64,000 nucleotides of DNA from Hydractinia symbiolongicarpus. Taxonomy: Eukaryota > Cnidaria > Hydrozoa > Anthoathecata > Hydractiniidae. This document shows, in pieces, positions 12,496-24,881 of the stretch (position 1 is the stretch's first letter; every line of letters starts with the position of its first letter). Where the stretch lies: NCBI RefSeq assembly GCF_029227915.1, contig NC_079881.1, forward strand, positions 2,976,001-3,040,000. The letters are read 5' to 3'. Under the pieces are notes generated by a model. It did no database searches. It saw only the letters and a list, made by a program, of their open reading frames with translations, and was not told where the DNA came from. The translations under genes and the position numbers were made by a program.

Positions 12496-15400
12496 ATAAA
12501 AACTGACTTTTTTATCTTAATTTTTTAATAAAATGCTACCACAGCGCCCAGTGTAATCGCTGAGTTCCAGCAATCATGTCAATTTAAGAACAATGTTATT
12601 TCTTGTAGTCAAACTGGCCCATTTATAACATTTATCAGGTCACAGTCCAGAGTTAGTTCAATTAAGTCCCACAGTCCATCGTTTCACTGAACCTAGTAAT
12701 ATCAGAATACTATCGCTAAATACATGTTGGTACGAACATGTGACGCAACCATTGTAACTCAAACGGATTGATACTGCCAAGAAGTCGATGAAGTGTAGAT
12801 TTTGAGAATGTCTCTATTTCTTCAGCGCGTGCTAACGGCCAGGATTTGTCCCACAGAAAAAAGGACTTATTAAAGTTAATTTTTAAATAAAGCACTACCA
12901 CAGAGCCTAGTGTACTCGCTGAATTCCAGCAATCATGTCAAATTAAGAAGAATGGTATTTCTTGGAGTCCAATTGGATCATTTATCAAATTTTTAAGGTT
13001 AAAGTCCAAAATCAGTTCAATTAAATCCCACAGTCAATCGTTTCACTGAACCTAGTAATATCAGAATACTATCGCTAAATACATGTTGGTACGAACATGT
13101 GACGCAACCATTGTAACTCAAACGGATTGATACTGCCAAGAAGTCGATGAAGTGTAGATTTTGAGAATGTCTCTATTTCTTCAGCGCGTGCTAACGGCCA
13201 GGATTTGTCCCACAGAAAAAAGGACTTATTAAAGTTAATTTTTAAATAAAGCACTACCACAGAGCCTAGTGTACTCGCTGAATTCCAGCAATCATGTCAA
13301 ATTAGGAAGAATGGTATTTCTTGGAGTCCAATTGGATCATTTATCAAATTTTTAAGGTTAAAGTCCAAAATCAGTTCAATTAAATCCCACAGTCAATCGC
13401 TTCACTGTTAAAAACGATGCAACCTAGTAATATCAGAATACTATCGCTAAATACATGTTGGTACGAATATCTGACGCAACCGTTGTAACTCAAACGGATT
13501 GAAACCGTTAGAAAGTCAATGAAATGTAGTTTTTGAAACTGTCTCTATTTCTTCAGCGCGAACTTATGGCTGGGATTGGTCCCACAGTAAAAAACGACTT
13601 TTTTATTTAAAGTTTTAAATGAAGTGCTACCACAGCGCCCAGTGTAATTGCTGATTTCCGGCAATCATGTCAAATTAAGAAGAATGGTATTCCTTGGAGC
13701 CCAATTGGCTCATTTATCAAATTTAAAAGGTCACAGTCAAGAATCAGTTCAATTAAGTCCCACAGTCAATCGTTTCACTGTTAAAAGCGATGCAACTTAG
13801 TCACATCGGAAAAATATCACTAAATACATGTTGGTACGAATATGTGACGCAGCCGTTTTAACCCAACCGGATTAACACCGTTAGAATGTCAATGAAATGT
13901 AGTTTTTGAAACTGTCTCTATTTCTTCAGCGCGTGCTAACGGCCAGGATTACTGCCACAGTAAAAAAAGATTTATTTATCTAAATTTTTAAATAAAGCAC
14001 TACCACAGAGCCTAGTGCAATCGCTGAGTTCCAGCAATCAAGTCAAATTAAGAAGAATGTTACTTCTTGTAGTCAAACTGGCTCATTTATCACATTTTTA
14101 AGGTTAAAGTCCAAAATCAGTTCAATTAAGTCCCACAGTCAAACAGTTCACTGTTAAAAGCGATGCAACCTAGTAATATCCGAATCCTATCGCTAAATAC
14201 ATGTGGGGACGAATATGTGGCGCAACTGTTGTAACTTAAACGGATTGATACCATTAGAAAGTCAATGAAATGTAGTTTTTGAAACTGTCGCTATTTCATC
14301 AGCGCGCGATAACGGCTAGGATTGGTCCCACAATAAAAACTGACTTTTTTATCTTAATTTTTTAATAAAATGCTACCACAGCGCCCAGTGTAATCGCTGA
14401 GTTCCAGCAATCATGTCAATTTAAGAAGAATGTTATTTCTTGTAGTCAAACTGGCCCATTTATAACATTTATCAGGTCACAGTCCAGAGTTAGTTCAATT
14501 AAGTCCCACAGTCAATCGTTTCACTGAACCTAGTAATATCAGAATACTATCGCTAAATACATGTTGGTACGAACATGTGACGCAACCATTGTAACTCAAA
14601 TGGATTGATACTGCCAAGAAGTCGATGAAGTGTAGATTTTGAGAATGTCTCTATTTCTTCAGCGCGTGCTAACGGCCAGGATTTGTCCCACAGAAAAAAG
14701 GACTTATTAAAGTTAACTTTTAAATAAAGCACTACCACAGAGCCTAGTGTACTCGCTGAATTCCAGCAATCATGTCAAATTAAGAAGAATGGTATTTCTT
14801 GGAGCCCAATTGGCTCATTTATCGCATTTACAAGGTCACAGTCCAGAATTAGTTCAATTAAGTCCCGCAGTCGATCGTTTCACTGTTAAAAGCGATGCAA
14901 CTTAGTCACATCGGAAAGAAATCACTAAATACATGTTGGTATGAATATGTGACGCAACCGTTTTAACTCAAACGGATTAACACCGTTAGAAAGTCAATGA
15001 AATGTAGTTTTTGAAACTGTCGCTATTTCATCAGCGGGCGATAACGGCTTGGATTGGTCCCACAATAAAAAATGACTTTTTTATCTTAATTTTTTAATAA
15101 AAAGCTACCACAGCGCCCAGTGTAATCGCTGAGTTCCAGCAATCATGTCAATTTAAGAACAATGTTATTTCTTGTAGTCAAACTGGCCCATTTATAACAT
15201 TTATCAGGTCACAGTCCAGAGTTAGTTCAATTAAGTCCCACAGTCCATCGTTTCACTGAACCTAGTAATATCAGAATACTATCGCTAAATACATGTTGGT
15301 ACGAACATGTGACGCAACCATTGTAACTCAAACGGATTGATACTGCCAAGAAGTCGATGAAGTGTAGATTTTGAGAATGTCTCTATTTCTTCAGCGCGTG

Positions 15401-16725
15401 CTAACGGCCAGGATTTGTCCCACAGAAAAAAGGACTTATTAAAGTTAATTTTTAAATAAAGCACTACCACAGAGCCTAGTGTACTCGCTGAATTCCAGCA
15501 ATCATGTCAAATTAAGAAGAATGGTATTTCTTGGAGTCCAATTGGATCATTTATCACATTTTTAAGGTTAAAGTCCAAAATCAGTTCAATTAAATCCCAC
15601 AGTCAATCGCTTCACTGTTAAAAGCGATGCAACCTAGTAATATCAGAATACTATCGCTAAATACATGTTGGTACGAACATGTGACGCAACCATTGTAACT
15701 CAAACGGATTGATACTGCCAAGAAGTCGATGAAGTGTAGATTTTGAGAATGTCTCTATTTCTTCAGCGCGTGCTAACGGCCAGGATTTGTCCCACAGAAA
15801 AAAGGACTTATTAAAGTTAACTTTTAAATAAAGCACTACCACAGAGCCTAGTGTACTCGCTGAATTCCAGCAATCATGTCAAATTAAGAAGAATGGTATT
15901 TCTTGGAGCCCAATTGGCTCATTTATCGCATTTACAAGGTCACAGTCCAGAATTAGTTCAATTGAGTCCCGCAGTCGATCGTTTCACTGTTAAAAGCGAT
16001 GCAACTTAGTCACATCGGAAAGAAATCACTAAATACATGTTGGTACGAACATGTGACGCAACCGTTGTAACTCAAACGGATTAACACCGTTAGAAAGTCA
16101 ATGAAATAAAGTTTTTGAAACTGTCGCTATTTCATCAGCACGCGATAACGGCTTGGATTGGTCCCACAATAAAAAATGACTTTTTTATCTTAATTTTTTA
16201 ATAAAGTGCTACCACAGCGCCCAGTGTAATCGCTGAGTTCCAGCAATCATGTCAATTTAAGAACAATGTTATTTCTTGTAGTCAAACTGGCCCATTTATA
16301 ACATTTATCAGGTCACAGTCCAGAGTTAGTTCAATTAAGTCCCACAGTCCATCGTTTCACTGAACCTAGTAATATCAGAATACTATCGCTAAATACATGT
16401 TGGTACGAACATGTGACGCAACCATTGTAACTCAAACGGATTGATACTGCCAAGAAGTCGATGAAGTGTAGATTTTGAGAATGTCTCTATTTCTTCAGCG
16501 CGTGCTAACGGCAAGGATTTGTCCCACAGAAAAAAGGACTTATTAAAGTTAATTTTTAAATAAAGCACTACCACAGAGCCTAGTATACTCGCTGAATTCC
16601 AGCAATCATGTCAAATTAAGAAGAATGGTATTTCTTGGAGTCCAATTGGATCATTTATCGAGTTTACAAGGTCACAGTCCGGAATCAGTTCAATTAAGTC
16701 CCACAGTCAATCGTTTCACTGTTAA

Positions 16726-17847
16726 AAGCGATGCAACTATGTCACATTGGAAAGAAATCACTAAATACATGTTGGTAGGAATATGTGACGCAACCGTTGT
16801 AACTCAAACAGATTAACACCGTTAGAAAGTCAATGAAATGCAGTTTTCGAAACTGTTTCTATTTCTTCAGTGCGAACTAACGGCTGGGATTGGTCCCACA
16901 GTAAAAAATGACTTATTTAACTAAATTTTTTAAATAAAACGCTACCACAGTGCCCAGTGCAATCGCTGAGTTCCAGCAATCAAGTCAAATTAAGAAGAAT
17001 GTTACTTTTTGTTGTCAAACTGGTTCATTTATCACATTTATAAGGTCAAAGTCCAAAATCAGTTCAATTAAGTCCCACAGTCAAACAGTTCACTGTTAAA
17101 AGCGATGCAACTATGTCACATTGGAAAGAAATCACTAAATACATGTTGGTAGGAATATGTGACGCAACCGTTGTAACTCAAACAGATTAACACCGTTAGA
17201 AAGTCAATGAAATGCAGTTTTCGAAACTGTCTCTATTTCTTCAGTGCGAACTAACGGCTGGGATTGGTCCCACAGTAAAAAATGACTTATTTAACTAAAT
17301 TTTTTAAATAAAACGCTACCACAGTGCCCAGTGTACTCGCTGAATTCCAGCAATCATGTCAAATTAAGAAGAATGGTATTTCTTGGAGTCCAATTGGATC
17401 ATTTATCGAGTTTACAAGGTCACAGTCCGGAATCAGTTCAATTAAGTCCCACAGTCAATCGTTTCACTGTTAAAAGCGATGCAACTATGTCACATTGGAA
17501 AGAAATCACTAAATACATGTTGGTAGGAATATGTGACGCAACCGTTGTAACTCAAACAGATTAACACCGTTAGAAAGACAATGAAATGCAGTTTTCGAAA
17601 CTGTCTCTATTTCTTCAGTGCGAACTAACGGCTGGGATTGGTCCCACAGTAAAAAATGACTTATTTAACTAATTTTTTTAAATAAAACGCTACCACAGTG
17701 CCCAGTGCAATCGCTGAGTTCCAGCAATCAAGTCAAATTAAGAAGAATGTTACTTTTTGTTGTCAAACTGGTTCATTTATCACATTTATAAGGTCAAAGT
17801 CCAAAATCAGTTCAATTAAGTCCCACAGTCAAACAGTTCACTGTTAA
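16726..17847 (+). repeat. Local triplet of 374-bp monomers
   Basis: Monomers start at 16,726, 17,100 and 17,474, each 374 bp long, and each begins with the private variant AACTATGTCACATTGG. The extra base comes from a longer T run in the AATTTTTTAAATAAAAC stretch. This looks like a very local, recent amplification of one variant. The variant TTGGTAGGAAT, which breaks the GTAC palindrome, travels with it. Confidence 0.8.
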
Positions 17848-18047
17848 AAGCGATGCAACCTAGTAATATCCGAATCCTATCGCTAAATACATGTGGGGAC
17901 GAATATGTGGCGCAACCGTTGTAACTCAAACGGATTAACACCGTTAGAAAGTCAATGAAATGTAGTTTTTTAAACTGTCGCTATTTCATCAGCGCGCGAT
18001 AACGGCTTGGATTGGTCCCACAATAAAAAATGACTTTTTTATCTTAA

Positions 18048-19590
18048 TTTTTTAATAAAGTGCTACCACAGCGCCCAGTGTAATCGCTGAGTTCCAGCAA
18101 TCATGTCAATTTAAGAACAATGTTATTTCTTGTAGTCAAACTGGCTTATTTATAACATTTATCAGGTCACAGTCCAGAGTTAGTTCAATTAAGTCCCACA
18201 GTCCATCGTTTCACTGAACCTAGTAATATCAGAATACTATCGCTAAATACATGTTGGTACGAACATGTGACGCAACCATTGTAACTCAAACGGATTGATA
18301 CTGCCAAGAAGTCGATGAAGTGTAGATTTTGAGAATGTCTCTATTTCTTCAGCGGGTGCTAACGGCCAGGATTTGTCCTACAGAAAAAAGGACTTATTAA
18401 AGTTAATTTTTAAATAAAGCACTACCACAGAGCCTAGTGTACTCGCTGAATTCCAGCAATCATGTCAAATTAAGAAGAATGGTATTTCTTGGAGTCCAAT
18501 TTGATCATTTATCGAGTTTACAAGGTCACAGTCCGGAATCAGTTCGATTAAGTCCCACAGTCAATCGTTTCATTGTTAAAAGCGATTCAACTAAGTCACA
18601 TCGGAAAGAAATCACTAAATACATGTTGGTAGGAATATGTGACGCAACCGTTGTAACTCAAACAGATTAACACCGTTAGAAAGTCAATGAAATGCAGTTT
18701 TCGAAACTGTCTCTATTTCTTCAGTGCGAACTAACGGCTGGGATTGGTCCCACAGTAAAAAATGACTTATTAAACTAAATTTTTTAAATAAAACGCTACC
18801 ACAGTGCCCAGTGCAATCGCTGAGTTCCAGCAATCAAGTCAAATTAAGAAGAATGTTACTTCTTGTAGTCAAACTGGCTCATTTATCACATTTTTAAGGT
18901 TAAGGTCCAAAATCAGTTCAATTAAAGCCCACAGTCAATCGTTTCACTGTTAAAAGCGATGCAACCTAGTAATATCAGAATACTATCGCTAAATACATGT
19001 TGGTACGAATATCGGACGCAACCGTTGTAACTCAAACGGATTGATACCGCCAAGACGTCGATGAAATGTAGTTTTTGAGAATGTCTCTATTTCTTCAGCG
19101 CGTGCTAACGGCCAGGATTAGTCCCACAGTAAAGAAAGACTTATTTATCTAAATTTTTAAGTAAAGCACTACCACAGAGCCTAGTGTACTCGCTGAATTT
19201 CAGCAATCATGTCGAATTAAAAAGAATGTTATTCCTTGGAGCCCAATTGGCTCATTTATCGCATTTACAAGGTCACAGTCAAGAATCAGCTCAATTAAGT
19301 ACCACAGTCAATCGTTTCACTGTTAAAAGCGATGTAACGTAGCCACATCGGAAAAAAACCACTAAATACATGTTGGTACGAATATGTGATGCAGTGCGAA
19401 CTAACGGCTGGGATTGGTCCCACAGTAAAAAATGACTTATTTAACTAAATTTTTTAAATAAAACGCTACCACAGTGCCCAGTGCAATCGCTGAGTTCCAG
19501 CAATCAAGTCAAATTAAGAAGAATGTTACTTCTTGTAGTCAAACTGGATCATTTATCACATTTTTAAGGTTAAAGTCCAAAATCAGTTCA
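18048..19590 (+). repeat. ~1.54-kb block, left copy (offset 2,880)
   Basis: The block recurs at about 20,928-22,470. Shared private markers are AAAAGCGATTCAAC (near 18,585 and 21,465), ATATCGGACGCAACC, CCAAGACGTCG (19,051 and 21,931), AAGTACCACAG and the 77-bp deletion monomer. Identity starts at TTTTTTAATAAAGTGC and fades where AATTAAGTCCCACAGTCAAAC replaces AATTAAAGCCCACAG. Confidence 0.8.
19123..19418 (+). repeat. 296-bp monomer with 77-bp deletion (copy 1)
   Basis: At GTGATGCAGTGCGAAC (GCAG at 19,391) the monomer jumps from GATGCAACC to TTCAGTGCGAAC, losing about 77 bp that contain the CCGTT/AACGG cluster and the GTAGTTTTTGA block. The two ends share CA. The TCCCACAG-to-TCCCACAG distance is 296 bp instead of 373. 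The palindrome is kept, but the adjacent Myb-like boxes are lost. Confidence 0.82.
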
Positions 19591-20927
19591 ATTAAGTCCC
19601 ACAGTCAAACAGTTCACTGTTAAAAGCGATGCAACCTAGTAATATCCGAATCCTATCGCTAAATACATGTGGGGACGAATATGTGGCACAACCGTTGTAA
19701 CTTAACCGGATTGATACCATTAGAAAGTCAATGAAATGTAGTTTTTGAAACTGTCGCTATTTCATCAGCGCGCGATAACGGCTAGGATTGGTCCCACAAT
19801 AAAAACTGACTTTTTTATCTTAATTTTTTAATAAAATGCTACCACAGCGCCCAGTGTAATCGCTGAGTTCCAGCAATCATGTCAATTTAAGAAGAATGTT
19901 ATTTCTTGTAGTCAAACTGGCCCATTTATAACATTTATCAGGTCACAGTCCAGAGTTAGTTCAATTAAGTCCCACAGTCAATCGTTTCACTGAACCTAGT
20001 AATATCAGAATACTATCGCTAAATACATGTTGGTACGAACATGTGACGCAACCATTGTAACTCAAACGGATTGATACTGCCAAGAAGTCGATGAAGTGTA
20101 GATTTTGAGAATGTCTCTATTTCTTCAGCGCGTGCTAACGGCCAGGATTTGTCCCACAGAAAAAAGGACTTATTAAAGTTAATTTTTAAATAAAGCACTA
20201 CCACAGAGCCTAGTGTACTCGCTGAATTCCAGCAATCATGTCAAATTAAGAAGAATGGTATTTCTTGGAGTCCAATTGGATCATTTATCACATTTTTAAG
20301 GTTAAAGTCCAAAATCAGTTCAATTAAATCCCACAGTCAATCGCTTCACTGTTAAAAGCGATGCAACCTAGTAATATCAGAATACTATCGCTAAATACAT
20401 GTTGGTACGAACATGTGACGCAACCATTGTAACTCAAACGGATTGATACTGCCAAGAAGTCGATGAAGTGTAGATTTTGAGAATGTCTCTATTTTTTCAG
20501 CGCGTGCTAACGGCCAGGATTTGTCCCACAGAAAAAAGGACTTATTAAAGTTAACTTTTAAATAAAGCACTACCACAGAGCCTAGTGTACTCGCTGAATT
20601 CCAGCAATCATGTCAAATTAAGAAGAATGGTATTTCTTGGAGCCCAATTGGCTCATTTATCGCATTTACAAGGTCACAGTCCAGAATTAGTTCAATTGAG
20701 TCCCGCAGTCGATCGTTTCACTGTTAAAAGCGATGCAACTTAGTCACATCGGAAAGAAATCACTAAATACATGTTGGTACGAATATGTGACGCAACCGTT
20801 GTAACTCAAACGGATTAACACCGTTAGAAAGTCAATGAAATGCAGTTTTCGAAACTGTCTCTATTTCTTCAGTGCGAACTAACGGCTGGGATTGGTCCCA
20901 CAGTAAAAAATGACTTATTTAACTAAA

Positions 20928-22470
20928 TTTTTTAATAAAGTGCTACCACAGCGCCCAGTGTAATCGCTGAGTTCCAGCAATCATGTCAATTTAAGAACAA
21001 TGTTATTTCTTGTAGTCAAACTGGCCCATTTATAACATTTATCAGGTCACAGTCCAGAGTTAGTTCAATTAAGTCCCACAGTCCATCGTTTCACTGAACC
21101 TAGTAATATCAGAATACTATCGCTAAATACATGTTGGTACGAACATGTGACGCAACCATTGTAACTCAAACGGATTGATACTGCCAAGAAGTCGATGAAG
21201 TGTAGATTTTGAGAATGTCTCTATTTCTTCAGCGCGTGCTAACGGCCAGGATTTGTCCCACAGAAAAAAGAACTTATTAAAGTTAATTTTTAAATAAAGC
21301 ACTACCACCGAGCCCAGTGTACTCGCTGAATTCCAGCAATCATGTCAAATTAAGAAGAATGGTATTTCTTGGAGTCCAATTGGATCATTTATCGAGTTTA
21401 CAAGGTCACAGTCCGGAATCAGTTCAATTAAGTCCCACAGTCAATCGTTTCCTTGTTAAAAGCGATTCAACTAAGTCACATCGGAAAGAAATCACTAAAT
21501 ACATGTTGGTAGGAATATGTGACGCAACCGTTGTAACTCAAACAGATTAACACCGTTAGAAAGTCAATGAAATGCAGTTTTCGAAACTGTCTCTATTTCT
21601 TCAGTGCGAACTAACGGCTGGGATTGGTCCCACAGTAAAAAATGACTTATTAAACTAAATTTTTTAAATAAAACGCTACCACAGTGCCCAGTGCAATCGC
21701 TGAGTTCCAGCAATCATGTCAAATTAAGAAGAATGTTACTTCTTGTAGTCAAACTGGCTCATTTATCACATTTTTAAGGTTAAAGTCCAAAATCAGTTCA
21801 ATTAAAGCCCACAGTCAATCGTTTCACTGTTAAAAGCGATGCAACCTAGTAATATCAGAATACTATCGCTAAATACATGTTGGTACGAATATCGGACGCA
21901 ACCGTTGTAACTCAAACGGATTGATACCGCCAAGACGTCGATGAAATGTAGTTTTTGAGAATGTCTCTATTTCTTCAGCGCGTGCTAACGGCCAGGATTA
22001 GTCCCACAGTAAAGAAAGACTTATTTATCTAAATTTTTAAGTAAAGCACTACCACAGAGCCTAGTGTACTCGCTGAATTTCAGCAATCATGTCGAATTAA
22101 AAAGAATGTTATTCCTTGGAGCCCAATTGGCTCATTTATCGCATTTACAAGGTCACAGTCAAGAATCAGTTCAATTAAGTACCACAGTCAATCGTTTCAC
22201 TGTTAAAAGCGATGTAACGTAGCCACATCGGAAAAAAACCACTAAATACATGTTGGTACGAATATGTGATGCAGTGCGAACTAACGGCTGGGATTGGTCC
22301 CACAGTAAAAAATGACTTATTTAACTAAATTTTTTAAATAAAACGCTACCACAGTGCCCAGTGCAATCGCTGAGTTCCAGCAATCAAGTCAAATTAAGAA
22401 GAATGTTACTTCTTGTAGTCAAACTGGCTCATTTATCACATTTTTAAGGTTAAAGTCCAAAATCAGTTCA
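20928..22470 (+). repeat. ~1.54-kb block, right copy
   Basis: This is the partner of 18,048-19,590. Its second part is repeated again in tandem at a 670-bp spacing (CCAAGACGTCG at 21,931 and 22,601). That spacing is one 373-bp monomer plus one shortened 296-297-bp monomer. The same 670-bp pair occurs at 26,290/26,960 and 28,812/29,482. Confidence 0.8.
22003..22298 (+). repeat. 296-bp monomer with 77-bp deletion (copy 2)
   Basis: The junction is identical to copy 1 (GCAGTGCG at 22,271), exactly 2,880 bp downstream, so it was duplicated with the surrounding block and did not arise independently. Confidence 0.82.
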
Positions 22471-24881
22471 ATTAAAGCCCACAGTCAATCGTTTCACTGT
22501 TAAAAGCGATGCAACCTAGTAATATCAGAATACTATCGCTAAATACATGTTGGTACGAATATCGGACGCAACCATTGTAACTCAAACTGATTGATACCGC
22601 CAAGACGTCGATGAAATGTAGTTTTTGAGAATGTCTCTATTTCTTCAGCGCGTGCTAACGGCCAGGATTAGTCCCACAGTAAAGAAAGACTTATTTATCT
22701 AAATTTTTAAGTAAAGCACTACCACAGAGCCTAGTGTACTCGCTGAATTTCAGCAATCATGTCGAATTAAAAAGAATGTTATTCCTTGGAGCCGAATTGG
22801 CTCATTTATCGCATTTACAAGGTCACAGTCAAGAATCAGTTCAATTAAGTACCACAGTCAATCGTTTCACTGTTAAAAGCGATGTAACGTAGCCACATCG
22901 GAAAAAAACCACTAAATACATGTTGGTACGAATATGTGATGCAACTGTTGTAACTCAAACGGTTTGATACCGCCACGAAGTCAATGAGATTTACTTTTTG
23001 AGAATGTCTCTATTTCTTCAGCGCGAACTAATGGCTGGGATTGATCCCACAGTAAAAAATGACTTATTTAACTTAATTTTTAAATAAAACGCTACCACAG
23101 TGCCCAGTGCAATCGCTGTGTTCCAGCAATTAAGTCAAATTAAGAAGAATGTTACTTTTTGTTGTCAAACTGGCTCATTTATCACATTTATAAGGTCAAA
23201 GTTCAAAATCAGTTCAATTAAGTCCCACAGTCAAACAGTTCACTGTTAAAAGCGATGCAACCTAGTAATATCCGAATCCTATCGCTAAATACATGTGGGG
23301 ACGAATATGTGGCGCAACCGTTGTAACTCAAACGGATTGATACCATTGGAAAGTCAATGAAATGTAGTTTTTGAAACTGTCGCTATTTCATCAGCGCGCG
23401 ATAACGGCTAGGATTGGTCCCACAATAAAAACTGACTTTTTTATCTTAATTTTTTAATAAAATGCTACCACAGCGCCCAGTGTAATCGCTGAGTTCCAGC
23501 AATCATGTCAATTTAAGAAGAATGTTATTTCTTGTAGTCAAACTGGCCCATTTATAACATTTATCAGGTCACAGTCCAGAGTTAGTTCAATTAAGTCCCA
23601 CAGTCAATCGTTTCACTGAACCTAGTAATATCAGAATACTATCGCTAAATACATGTTGGTACGAACATGTGACGCAACCATTGTAACTCAAACGGATTGA
23701 TACTGCCAAGAAGTCGATGAAGTGTAGATTTTGAGAATGTCTCTATTTCTTCAGCGCGTGCTAACGGCCAGGATTTGTCCCACAGAAAAAATGACTTATT
23801 AAAGTTAACTTTTAAATAAAGCACTACCACAGAGCCTAGTGTACTCGCTGAATTCCAGCAATCATGTCAAATTAAGAAGAATGGTATTTCTTGGAGCCCA
23901 ATTGGCTCATTTATCGCATTTACAAGGTCACAGTCCAGAATTAGTTCAATTAAGTCCCGCAGTCGATCGTTTCACTGTTAAAAGCGATGCAACTTAGTCA
24001 CATCGGAAAGAAATCACTAAATTCATGTTGGTACGAATATGTGACGCAACCGTTGTAACTCAAACGGATTAACACCGTTAGAAAGTCAATGAAATGTAGT
24101 TTTTTAAACTGTCGCTATTTCATCAGCGCGCGATAACGGCTTGGATTGGTCCCACAATAAAAAATGACTTTTTTATCTTAATTTTTTAATAAAGTGCTAC
24201 CACAGCGCCCAGTGTAATCGCTGAGTTCCAGCAATCATGTCAATTTAAGAACAATGTTATTTCTTGTAGTCAAACTGGCTTATTTATAACATTTATTAGG
24301 TCACAGTCCAGAGTTAGTTCAATTAAGTCCCACAGTCCATCGTTTCACTGAACCTAGTAATATCAGAATACTATCGCTAAATACATGTTGGTACGAACAT
24401 GTGACGCAACCATTGTAACTCAAACGGATTGATACTGCCAAGAAGTCGATGAAGTGTAGATTTTGAGAATGTCTCTATTTCTTCAGCGCGTGCTAACGGC
24501 CAGGATTTGTCCCACAGAAAAAAGGACTTATTAAAGTTAATTTTTAAATAAAGCACTACCACAGAGCCTAGTGTACTCGCTGAATTCCAGCAATCATGTC
24601 AAATTAAGAAGAATGGTATTTCTTGGAGTCCAATTGGATCATTTATCGAGTTTACAAGGTCACAGTCCGGAATCAGTTCAATTAAGTCCCACAGTCAATC
24701 GTTTCACTGTTAAAAGCGATGCAACTAAGTCACATCGGAAAGAAATCACTAAATACATGTTGGTAGGAATATGTGACGCAACCGTTGTAACTCAAACAGA
24801 TTAACACCGTTAGAAAGTCAATGAAATGCAGTTTTCGAAACTGTCTCTATTTCTTCAGTGCGAACTAACGGCTGGGATTGG

